Source: Oscillospiraceae bacterium
GTDB lineage: Bacteria > Bacillota > Clostridia > Oscillospirales > CAG-272
Reading direction: 5' to 3'
Assembly: GCA_015064185.1 (NCBI GenBank)
Contig: SVSS01000002.1
Span: forward strand, 173,511 to 237,510
DNA length: 64,000 nucleotides
Shown here in pieces: positions 49,344 to 57,090 of this stretch. Position 1 is the first letter of the stretch. Every line of letters starts with the position of its first letter. The notes below the pieces were generated by a model. The model worked only from the letters and a program-made list of their open reading frames with translations. It had not been told where the DNA came from and searched no databases. The translations under genes were made by a program, and so were the position numbers.

Positions 49344-50406
49344 TTTTATCTCCTTTGGGTAATTGTTTTGGCTCGTTTAGCAAATGCGAGATGTTACCGC
49401 CAAGATTATCAAGCGTAGCAAGCACGCGTGCATAATCCATGCGCAATGGCCCGATCACGCCGATCGCACCAACCGTTCTGCCATTGCTGCGGATCGGCTT
49501 GAAAACGAGCGTGGAATTGTTAATTACCTTTACCGAGCTTTCCTTGCCGATCACCACATTGACATCCTCGCCGTCGATCTCGGAGATCAGATCGAGAATA
49601 TCATCCTTGCGCTCAAAGGCACCCAGCAGCTCGCCAAGGTTTTGTGCATCGGAAAATTCGGGGTATTGCAAGAGCCTGTCAAGTCCGCTAACCTTGAGTT
49701 CACCGCTATCAAGCTCACTTAACATTTCATAAATGCTTTTCATTACAGCATTTACCAGCACGCTGTCACCCGAAAGTCGGTTTTCAAGCGAGATCATGAC
49801 AGAAAGCGAGATCTGCTCGGCATCAAGACCCACCACAAGCTCATTGAGCGCTGCGGTAAGCCGTGCAAGCACATGCTCATCGATCTCGGTATCCAGCAAC
49901 ACGTTTCTGGTCTTGACCGCGCCGTTTGAAGCAACCACGATAAGAATAAAACTATGCGCATCAATGAGCGCCGTTTCATATTTGGTAACCGTAACGGCAT
50001 GGGCACGCGGCTTTATGGCAAAACCCGTATAATTGGTCAAAACCGACGCCACCTTGGATGCCTTATCAAGAATTTGATCAAGCTCAGACATTTTGATCTT
50101 CATCAGCTGATTGATCTGTGCGATCTCCTTGGCAGTCATCGCATATTCCTCAAGCAAGGTATCTACATATAATCTATAGCCCTGCTTGCTTGGCACGCGC
50201 CCTGCCGAGGTGTGAGGCTGCTCGAGATAACCAAGGCTCTCAAGCTCTGCCATCTCATTGCGTATGGTTGCAGAGGAGCAGGACAGCTGCTTGCTTTCGG
50301 TAATGTATTTTGAGCCAACAGGCTCTCCACCCCGAATATGTGCTTCTACAATAGCCTTTAAAATCAACTTTTTACGATCGCTTAACTCATTGCTACCTGC
50401 AGACAT
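49336..50406 (-). CDS. hrcA: Heat-inducible transcription repressor HrcA
   Basis: SDRKKLILKAIVEAHIRGGEPVGSKYITE, SSATIRNEMAELESLGYLEQPHTSAGRVPSKQGYRLYVD. Confidence 0.97.
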   Translation of the reverse strand: MSAGSNELSDRKKLILKAIVEAHIRGGEPVGSKYITESKQLSCSSATIRNEMAELESLGYLEQPHTSAGRVPSKQGYRLYVDTLLEEYAMTAKEIAQINQLMKIKMSELDQILDKASKVASVLTNYTGFAIKPRAHAVTVTKYETALIDAHSFILIVVASNGAVKTRNVLLDTEIDEHVLARLTAALNELVVGLDAEQISLSVMISLENRLSGDSVLVNAVMKSIYEMLSELDSGELKVSGLDRLLQYPEFSDAQNLGELLGAFERKDDILDLISEIDGEDVNVVIGKESSVKVINNSTLVFKPIRSNGRTVGAIGVIGPLRMDYARVLATLDNLGGNISHLLNEPKQLPKGDKND

Positions 50407-50428
50407 ATCATACCTCCCTCTCAAATTT

Positions 50429-50455
50429 TTAGCACTCTCGCTCGTTTAGTGCTAA
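50429..50455 (-). promoter_or_regulatory. CIRCE operator (HrcA binding site)
   Basis: TTAGCACTC-N9-TAGTGCTAA; one mismatch to consensus TTAGCACTC-N9-GAGTGCTAA; just upstream of hrcA. Confidence 0.9.
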
Positions 50456-50574
50456 CTCACAATAAAAAATATACCATTATTTTTACCTTTTGTCAAGGAT
50501 TTTAATAAATTTTTTTGCATTTTTAAGGTACAGAGTGCAAATATTTTCTTTTTCATCACAAAACCATAAAAAAA

Positions 50575-50595
50575 GGAGCTTTCATACAAAGCTCC
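50575..50595 (-). terminator. Terminator of the AI-2E family transporter gene
   Basis: Minus strand GGAGCTTT-GTATG-AAAGCTCC then TTTTTTT. Confidence 0.8.
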
Positions 50596-50655
50596 CTTGG
50601 TAATTCATAATTATGATGCTTTTGCTTCTTCCTATTTTTCAACACAGTACCTGTA

Positions 50656-51750
50656 TCACTTGCCCACCTCGTCGGCTTTCTCACGTGTTAATAAGACCTT
50701 TGCCATAAGAGCAAGGGCGGGTCCTGCAAACACACCGATAATTCCAAAGATCTTAAGCCCTGCATAAAGAGCAACCAGCATCAAGATCGGGTGTAAACCA
50801 AGGCTTTTTCCAACGATGTGAGGCTCGATCACCTGCCTGATCACTGTAATGATTGCATAAAGCACAACAAGTCCTATGCCAAGAAAGGTATTGCCCGTAA
50901 GAATGGAAAAAATCCCCCAAGGCAAAAGCACAGTTCCAACGCCAAAGATCGGCAAAAAATCAAGAAGCGCAACTAGCATGGCGAGCAAAAACACATAGTT
51001 TACGCGCAGAATAAGAAACCCGAGAAAAAGCTCACCAAAGGTGATCAGAAACAGCAGACAATAGGCGCGCAGATATTGCCCTGCCGCTGCGCGTGCCTTC
51101 GCCGAAAGCTGCGGCACATGCTCCTGCCATTTTTGCGGCAAAAGCCTCTTGAGGCTTACTGTAACCGTTTCATATTCTACAGAAAAGTAAAAGCAGGCAA
51201 TCAGCGTGACAAGCAAAAACAGCAGTGCCGCAGGAAGTGCCCTCACAAAGCGCATAACAAGCACGGGAATCCCCTCCGAAATACGGGAAAGCCAGCCTCG
51301 CATTTGCTCAGCAAAAAAAGTTTGCGGATCCTCAATAAAATACTCAAACCAAGCAAACGCACCCGAAAGCTCGATAGGCAAGCGCGAAAAGAAGGAGCGA
51401 AACAGATCAAAAACCCGTGAAATCTTTTCTTGCAGCGCTCCTTGCTCCTCTATAAGATGTCCGATGAAGTTTTGAAGCTCCAGTAAAGCACGGCTGAACA
51501 GCAAATAAATTAATGTAGCAAACAAGCCAAGTGCACAAAGCGTAAACACCGCGGCAACCGCCTTTTGCGGAATCCTCGTACGGGCAGCAAAGCGCTTTGC
51601 TGCGGGATGCGTGACCGCCGCAAGCAAAAAAGCGATCAAAAATGGCAGAAGTATCCCAAGCAAAAAATCGAAAAATAAATATAGCGCAAGAAGCACTCCC
51701 GCAACCGTTACGGTAATTGCGGCATATTTTACCCATTTTTTCTCTGACAT
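50656..51750 (-). CDS. AI-2E family (PerM/YtvI-like) transporter
   Basis: Polytopic; FGVGTVLLPWGIFSILTGNTFLGIGLVVLYAIITVIRQVIEPHIVGKSLGLHPILMLVALYAGLKIFGIIGVFAGPALA. Confidence 0.92.
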   Translation of the reverse strand: MSEKKWVKYAAITVTVAGVLLALYLFFDFLLGILLPFLIAFLLAAVTHPAAKRFAARTRIPQKAVAAVFTLCALGLFATLIYLLFSRALLELQNFIGHLIEEQGALQEKISRVFDLFRSFFSRLPIELSGAFAWFEYFIEDPQTFFAEQMRGWLSRISEGIPVLVMRFVRALPAALLFLLVTLIACFYFSVEYETVTVSLKRLLPQKWQEHVPQLSAKARAAAGQYLRAYCLLFLITFGELFLGFLILRVNYVFLLAMLVALLDFLPIFGVGTVLLPWGIFSILTGNTFLGIGLVVLYAIITVIRQVIEPHIVGKSLGLHPILMLVALYAGLKIFGIIGVFAGPALALMAKVLLTREKADEVGK

Positions 51751-51806
51751 ATCGCTCTCCTTTTATTCCTTAGCTTATAGTATGTGCTTGCTTTGCCGAA
51801 AAATGC

Positions 51807-51834
51807 AAAAAACAGAGCGACTGCTCTGTTTTTT
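51807..51834 (-). terminator. sigF terminator
   Basis: AAAACAGAGC-AGTC-GCTCTGTTTT. Confidence 0.85.
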
Positions 51835-51843
51835 ACGAAAGGA

Positions 51844-52605
51844 TCACACGGTCATTTCACCGCGCAAAAAGGTTAATATTTTTTTCTCTTCTCGCGACAC
51901 CTTTACCTGCGTCAGGCCTAAAACCTCGGCAGTTTCCTGCTGTGTTCTGTTTCTAAAATAGCGTATGAGCAATATTTTTCGCCAAAGAGGCGGCATGTGT
52001 GAAATTGCTTCGCTGAGTGCGATTCGATCTGTTAAAATTGCGGGCTCGTGCTCACTTTCATCATCTGTGATGCGATCTCCAAGCTCACCCTTTTCATCCT
52101 CAAAAAGCTTTTCGGAAAGTGAAGCCACGGGCGATGTTGCAGAAAGCGCAATTGCCGCCTCCTCCCCCGTGACACCTACTGCGGCGGCAAGCTCGCCAAG
52201 GGTTGGCTCCCTGCCCTCTTTTGAGATGAACTCCTGCTTTTGGCGTGCAAGCTCTGCCGCGAGCTGCTTATAGCTGCGGCTGACGTGAATAATACCATCA
52301 TCGCGCAGATTTCGCCTGATCTCGCCAACAATAAGAGGTACAGCAAATGTTGAGAACGCCGTGCCGCGCGAAATATCAAAGGTGCGTATTGCGCGCAGCA
52401 TGCCAATGGTTCCGATTTGCATTAGATCCTCATATTCAATGCCGCGATCCCGAAAACGCATAGCCGCAGCACGCACAAGCCCCATGTTTTCAGTTATCAA
52501 GGCTTCGGTTGCAGCATCCGCACACTTCTTATCTTGTGACTGCGCCTCGTGCAGTAGCCGATAGTGCCTTTCTTTCCCGTTTTTTTCCTCTGTTGCAAGG
52601 CTCAC
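51844..52605 (-). CDS. sigF: RNA polymerase sporulation sigma factor SigF
   Basis: EYEDLMQIGTIGMLRAIRTFDISRGTAFSTFAVPLIVGEIRRNLRDDGIIHVSRSYKQLA; follows spoIIAA-spoIIAB. Confidence 0.94.
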   Translation of the reverse strand: MSLATEEKNGKERHYRLLHEAQSQDKKCADAATEALITENMGLVRAAAMRFRDRGIEYEDLMQIGTIGMLRAIRTFDISRGTAFSTFAVPLIVGEIRRNLRDDGIIHVSRSYKQLAAELARQKQEFISKEGREPTLGELAAAVGVTGEEAAIALSATSPVASLSEKLFEDEKGELGDRITDDESEHEPAILTDRIALSEAISHMPPLWRKILLIRYFRNRTQQETAEVLGLTQVKVSREEKKILTFLRGEMTV

Positions 52606-52606
52606 C

Positions 52607-53077
52607 TTATTCCTCCGTCGCCAACCGCCCCAGCCGCTTGGTTAAAACCACCAAGGTTCCTTTTCCCGCACGAGATGTAACAGTTAGCCGATCCATAAAA
52701 TTTTCCATAACTGTAAAGCCCATTCCGCTGCGCTCTCCTGCCCCGTCGGTTGTGAAAAGGGGCTCACGCGCACGGCGCACATCGGGAATACCGCACCCCT
52801 TATCAAGAATTGCTATGCGCACCGTCTTGTCAGAGTAAAGGCTTACCGTTATGTAAAAATTCCCTTTTTTGTGTTTGTAGGCATGTACGATACAGTTGGT
52901 GACAGCCTCGGATACTGCACATTTGATATCGGCAAGCTCTGTGGTATCAGGTGAAAGCTGTGCACAAAATGCCGCAACAGCCGCACGCGCCATTCCCTCA
53001 TTGACCGAAATGGCTGGTAGCACGAGCTCCATGCGATTGATCTCATCTCTAAATCTTTTTTCTGCTTTCATATCCAT
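52607..53077 (-). CDS. spoIIAB: Anti-sigma F factor SpoIIAB
   Basis: GHKL kinase motifs: EIADIKCAVSEAVTNCIVHAY-like N-box, ILDKGCGIPDVRRAREPLFT, ERSGMGFTVMENFMD. Confidence 0.94.
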   Translation of the reverse strand: MDMKAEKRFRDEINRMELVLPAISVNEGMARAAVAAFCAQLSPDTTELADIKCAVSEAVTNCIVHAYKHKKGNFYITVSLYSDKTVRIAILDKGCGIPDVRRAREPLFTTDGAGERSGMGFTVMENFMDRLTVTSRAGKGTLVVLTKRLGRLATEE

Positions 53078-53079
53078 TT

Positions 53080-53424
53080 TTATCTATCTCCTTTCGCGCC
53101 TTCACCGTCGATTTCCATAAAGCGCTCCATGCCTGCAAGTCGCAAGATCTTCATAATTCTTTCATTTGGGCGTGTAAGTGCCATCACACCACCAATATCA
53201 TGCATCAGCCGCAAGCGCCCCATTAAAAGTCCCAAGCCGGCGCTATCCATAAATTCAATACAGGAAAGATCAAGCACCAAGCGCCGCGGGCGCTCTTTTA
53301 AAATAAGCTGATCGAGCTCCTCTCGCATATATACCGCGCTATGGTGATCGATCTCGCCAAAAAGCCGCACCACCAATAACCAATCGCGTTTTTTTATCTC
53401 CAAACGATAGTCTGTTCGAAACAT
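53080..53424 (-). CDS. spoIIAA: Anti-sigma F factor antagonist SpoIIAA
   Basis: STAS domain: LVVRLFGEIDHHSAVYMREELDQLI, RLVLDLSCIEFMDSAGLGLLMGRLRLM; start at MFRTDYR 53424. Confidence 0.92.
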   Translation of the reverse strand: MFRTDYRLEIKKRDWLLVVRLFGEIDHHSAVYMREELDQLILKERPRRLVLDLSCIEFMDSAGLGLLMGRLRLMHDIGGVMALTRPNERIMKILRLAGMERFMEIDGEGAKGDR

Positions 53425-53479
53425 TTTTTCACGTCCTTTCAAAGCAATATCTTCCATATGATTGTAACAAAGCGTAAGC

Positions 53480-53534
53480 AAAAAAAAGGTCGCAGTCTGT
53501 CAGCACACAAAAAAAGTGTGCGACATACTGCGAC
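53480..53534 (-). terminator. Terminator/attenuator-like hairpin upstream of spoIIAA
   Basis: Minus strand GTCGCAGTATGTCGCACAC-TTTTTTT-GTGTGCTGACAGACTGCGAC then CCTTTTTTTT. Confidence 0.65.
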
Positions 53535-53620
53535 AAAAGTAAGGTATCTCTATTCTGCATAAATTTAGAGGTGTGGCGGTAAAAAATATAAATTTAAATT
53601 CAAAATAAATGTATATAAAA

Positions 53621-53656
53621 ATCGCCTCTCTACCGCTTGAACAATAGAGAGGCGAT
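53621..53656 (-). terminator. Terminator of the 46-aa ORF
   Basis: ATCGCCTCTCTA-loop-TAGAGAGGCGAT followed by TTTTTATA on minus strand. Confidence 0.85.
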
Positions 53657-53717
53657 TCTTAATTGTTAATATTTTCGTTCGGCGCTAAACAAAGCCGCCC
53701 TATACGATAAACAGGAG

Positions 53718-53858
53718 TTAGAACGGATCCGCAACAACGTCATCATTGGGAGCAGTTTCAGGCTTCAAAGGATCCACGGGCTCCTGAGATGCGGCAATGA
53801 TATCTTTGCTTAAAAGGAAACGAATTTCAGCGCTGGGCTCAAGATAGTGCAGTTTCAT
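53718..53858 (-). CDS. 46-aa small protein, unknown function (possible precursor-like peptide)
   Basis: Hand translation: MKLHYLEPSAEIRFLLSKDIIAASQEPVDPLKPETAPNDDVVADPF*; strong SD AGGAGG with 6-7 nt spacing; own terminator; missed by ORF track. Confidence 0.7.
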   Translation of the reverse strand: MKLHYLEPSAEIRFLLSKDIIAASQEPVDPLKPETAPNDDVVADPF

Positions 53859-53958
53859 TTTATGCCTCCTTATTTCGGAAAATAATTCATAATTTCATTA
53901 TAATGTATAAACTTAAGAATGTCAATAGGTTTTCCGAATTTTTTATCTTTTATCGATT

Positions 53959-56004
53959 TTATTCTTTGTTTGCAGTGATTTTTGCGGTCAGATTTCCGGG
54001 CACTACCTCATAATCGGTTACAGCAAATTCAAAGCTGCCAAAGCCCTTGGTCATTGCACGAAGAGCAATGGGGTAATCCATGATCTCTGCCTTGGGTACA
54101 ACTGCATGTACCACAGTGTATCCCTTCTTGCCCTCGGCATGATCCATGCCCATTACGCTACCGCGACGCTTGTTGAGGTCACCCATAACGGTACCAACAA
54201 GCGATTCGGGAACGGTGATATCAAGATTGCCAACAGGCTCAAGCAAAACGGGTGCTGCCTGCTCAAGGCACTTCTTATAAGCAAGCTGAGCGGCAAGCTT
54301 GAAGGAAAGCTCATCGGAGTCAACCGCGTGGTAAGAGCCGTCATAAAGATCTGCAGCAAGCTGCACCAGAGGATAGCCGTAAGCGCCCTTTACCATTGCA
54401 TCCTGCAAGCCCTTTTCTACGGCAGGGTTAAAGTTCTTCGGCACTGCGCCACCAACCACGGAAACGGTAAAGGTAAGTCCCTGCTCCTCTGCGGGTGCAA
54501 AACGGATCTTTACATGACCGTACTGACCCGAGCCACCGGTCTGCTTCTTGTGCTTGCCTTCTACGTCAACGCGCTTGGTAATGCGCTCGCGATATGCGAT
54601 CTTGGGCTCATCCAGCTTTACCTTTACACCAAAGCGGCTTTCAAGGCGTGCAACCAACACCGACAGGTGTGTATCGCCCATACCGGAAATGAGGATCTGC
54701 GAGGTTTCCTTATTGTTTTCATAACGGAGTGTGCGATCCTCCTCAAGCATCTTAGCAATGCTTTGGGACATCTTGCTCTCATCCTTTGCCGTAAGGGGCA
54801 AAATTGCCTTGGTCATATAGGGCGTGGGGTAGCTCATCTGGCTATATACAACCGTGCCGCCAAGCGAGAGCGTATCGCCCGTCTTAGTGTCGGAGAGCTT
54901 AGCGATCATACCGATATCGCCGCAGCAAAGCTCCTCAACCTCGGCTTGGGTCTTACCGTTCATCACGTAGAAGTGAGCAAGCTTCTCGGCAGTGCCCGTG
55001 CGTGCGTTCTTCAAAATTATATCGCGCTTGATGGTGCCGCTCATAACCTTGAAGAAGGACATCTGACCAACAAACGGATCTGCAACAGTCTTATATACGA
55101 AAATAGCGGGATCGCCATTAACGTCAATGTCAAGCGTCTTGCCACCGGCAAGCGTTTCAACCTTTTTAGCGGTAAAGCGCGGGAAGGACTCTGCAACTGC
55201 ATCCATCATAGCGATCACGCCCCACATCTTGGTAGCAGAACCACAGTAAACAGGAGTGATAGTGCCTGCAATAATGCCCTCGTGCAGTGCAAGTGCAGCT
55301 TCCTCACGGGTGATCTCCTCACCGGAGAAGTATTTTTCCATGAGCTCGTCGCTCGTGGAAGCGATAGCCTCATTGAGCGCGTCCTTGTAGCGGTTGACCA
55401 TCTCCTTCATCTCGTCGGACATAGGAATCTCAAAGCGCTTACCGGCATTGTTGTAGGTGTAGGCCTTGTTGGAGATCAGGTCGATCATTGCCATTTCGTT
55501 GCCGATGTTGCAGGGCACAAATACGGGGCACACGGTAGTGCCGAACTTGTCGTGCAGCTCGTAGAAGGATTTTTCAAGGCTGTACTCGGGATCATCGCAC
55601 TTGTTAACAAAGAACACGCGCGGCACACCAGCTGCCTCTGCCGCATTCCAAGCAAGCTCGGTGCCTACCTCAATGCCACTCTTACCGTCTACCACGATCA
55701 CAGCGGAGCCGGCTACACGCAGTGCCTGCCCTACCTCGCCCGCAAAGTCGGGATCACCGGGGGTGTCGATCATATTGATCTTAATATTTTTCCACTCGAC
55801 ATGTGCCAGTGAAGAAGAAATAGAAATACCGCGCTTTTGCTCCTCGGGATCAAAGTCACAAACGGTATTGCCGTCAGCGATCTTGCCAAGACGGTCGGTC
55901 TTGCCCGCAAGATAGAGCATAGCCTCGGCAAGGCTGGTTTTACCGCATTCGCCGTGACCGAGAAGCGCGAGATTACGAATTGATTTTGTGTCAAAGGTTG
56001 CCAT
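53959..56004 (-). CDS. Elongation factor G-like GTPase (noncanonical EF-G paralogue)
   Basis: GHGECGKTSL P-loop, IDTPGDPDFAGEV G3, VNKCD G4, EF-G domains IV/V (GGAVPKNFNPAVEKGLQDAMVKGAYGYPLVQLAADLYDGSYHAVDSDELSFK, RRGSVMGMD). Confidence 0.9.
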   Translation of the reverse strand: MATFDTKSIRNLALLGHGECGKTSLAEAMLYLAGKTDRLGKIADGNTVCDFDPEEQKRGISISSSLAHVEWKNIKINMIDTPGDPDFAGEVGQALRVAGSAVIVVDGKSGIEVGTELAWNAAEAAGVPRVFFVNKCDDPEYSLEKSFYELHDKFGTTVCPVFVPCNIGNEMAMIDLISNKAYTYNNAGKRFEIPMSDEMKEMVNRYKDALNEAIASTSDELMEKYFSGEEITREEAALALHEGIIAGTITPVYCGSATKMWGVIAMMDAVAESFPRFTAKKVETLAGGKTLDIDVNGDPAIFVYKTVADPFVGQMSFFKVMSGTIKRDIILKNARTGTAEKLAHFYVMNGKTQAEVEELCCGDIGMIAKLSDTKTGDTLSLGGTVVYSQMSYPTPYMTKAILPLTAKDESKMSQSIAKMLEEDRTLRYENNKETSQILISGMGDTHLSVLVARLESRFGVKVKLDEPKIAYRERITKRVDVEGKHKKQTGGSGQYGHVKIRFAPAEEQGLTFTVSVVGGAVPKNFNPAVEKGLQDAMVKGAYGYPLVQLAADLYDGSYHAVDSDELSFKLAAQLAYKKCLEQAAPVLLEPVGNLDITVPESLVGTVMGDLNKRRGSVMGMDHAEGKKGYTVVHAVVPKAEIMDYPIALRAMTKGFGSFEFAVTDYEVVPGNLTAKITANKE

Positions 56005-56200
56005 AGTGAGTTTCCTCCTTCAAACGCCTGTCTTATGCGTTACTAAATATACAAGGACGTTTATGATACGCCATTAAATTCATTATATCTAATATTTTTT
56101 CATTTTTCAAGAGAATTTTGCTGTATTTTTCACATCGAATGTAGAAATTTGCACTCTGTTTTTGTGCAACAACAACAAAATTTTAGCAATTTAAAGCAAA

Positions 56201-56232
56201 AAAGCAACCAAAACCGTAATTTTGGCTGCTTT
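56201..56232 (-). terminator. tatD-type gene terminator
   Basis: AAAGCAGCCAAAA-TTACGG-TTTTGGTTGCTTTTTT on minus strand. Confidence 0.8.
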
Positions 56233-56236
56233 GGGG

Positions 56237-57028
56237 TTAAATTTTAAATAAACACTTGGCATTCTCGCGCGTGGCGCGAACAAGCTCATCGGTGGTAATG
56301 CCTTTAACGACAGCAACCGCCTCGGCGGTATAGCGCATAAGCCCCGAATGATTTAACTTGCCGCGATGCGGAACGGGGGCAAGATAGGGTGCGTCGGTTT
56401 CAATAAGGATACGGTCAAGCGGTGTTGCCGCAACTGCCTCGCGCACCTTGGGTGCGTTTTTAAAGGTTACAACTCCCGAAAAAGAGATATACCACCCACG
56501 GCGCACAAGATCCCTTGCCATTTCAGCCGAGCCGCTGTAGCTATGAAACACACCCGTGACGTTAGGGTGGCGGCAAACAGCGTCAAAGCAGTCGCCGTGG
56601 GCTTCCCTATCATGGATCACCACAGGCATACCGTATTTTTCAGCCAGCTCCAGCTGCTTTTCAAAAAAATACGCCTGCTTTTCCCTATCGGTATCGTCGT
56701 AATGATAATCAAGCCCGATCTCGCCGAGCGCGACGATCTTTTTTTCTCTTGCACCGTCAAGCATCTCCTTGATCTCAGAAAGCGCCGTATCGATATCGGC
56801 AAGGCGCTGCCCGTCGCCGGGATGAATGCCAACGGTTGCATACATACCCTGCCACTTGGCAGCTTCGCGAACCACAAGGCGAGAATTTTCAGGATCTGTG
56901 CCGATATTTATAATGCCGCAAACGTCGGTTGCAAATAGGCTTTGCAGCAAAGCATCTGTACCTCCCGTTTCTCGCGTAAAACGATCATCGTAATAATGCG
57001 CGTGTGAATCAAACATTTTTTCCATCAC
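56237..57028 (-). CDS. TatD family metal-dependent hydrolase
   Basis: FDSHAHYYDDRF, VALGEIGLDYHYD, VIHDREAHGDCFDAV, GVFHSYSGSAEMA, ILIETDAPYLAPVPHRGKLN. Confidence 0.95.
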   Translation of the reverse strand: MMEKMFDSHAHYYDDRFTRETGGTDALLQSLFATDVCGIINIGTDPENSRLVVREAAKWQGMYATVGIHPGDGQRLADIDTALSEIKEMLDGAREKKIVALGEIGLDYHYDDTDREKQAYFFEKQLELAEKYGMPVVIHDREAHGDCFDAVCRHPNVTGVFHSYSGSAEMARDLVRRGWYISFSGVVTFKNAPKVREAVAATPLDRILIETDAPYLAPVPHRGKLNHSGLMRYTAEAVAVVKGITTDELVRATRENAKCLFKI

Positions 57029-57060
57029 AACTTCTCCGTTTTTCTGTCATAAGTAAAAAT

Positions 57061-57084
57061 ACGGAGGGAGAGCTCTCCCTCCGT
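57061..57084. terminator. Palindromic terminator after metG
   Basis: ACGGAGGGAGAGCTCTCCCTCCGT perfect palindrome followed by TTTTATTTT. Confidence 0.75.
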
Positions 57085-57090
57085 TTTATT

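Noticed and set aside
54106-55812. 568-aa ORF antisense to the EF-G-like gene
   Set aside because: Shadow ORF from codon bias; the sense strand encodes a clear translational GTPase with SD and motifs.
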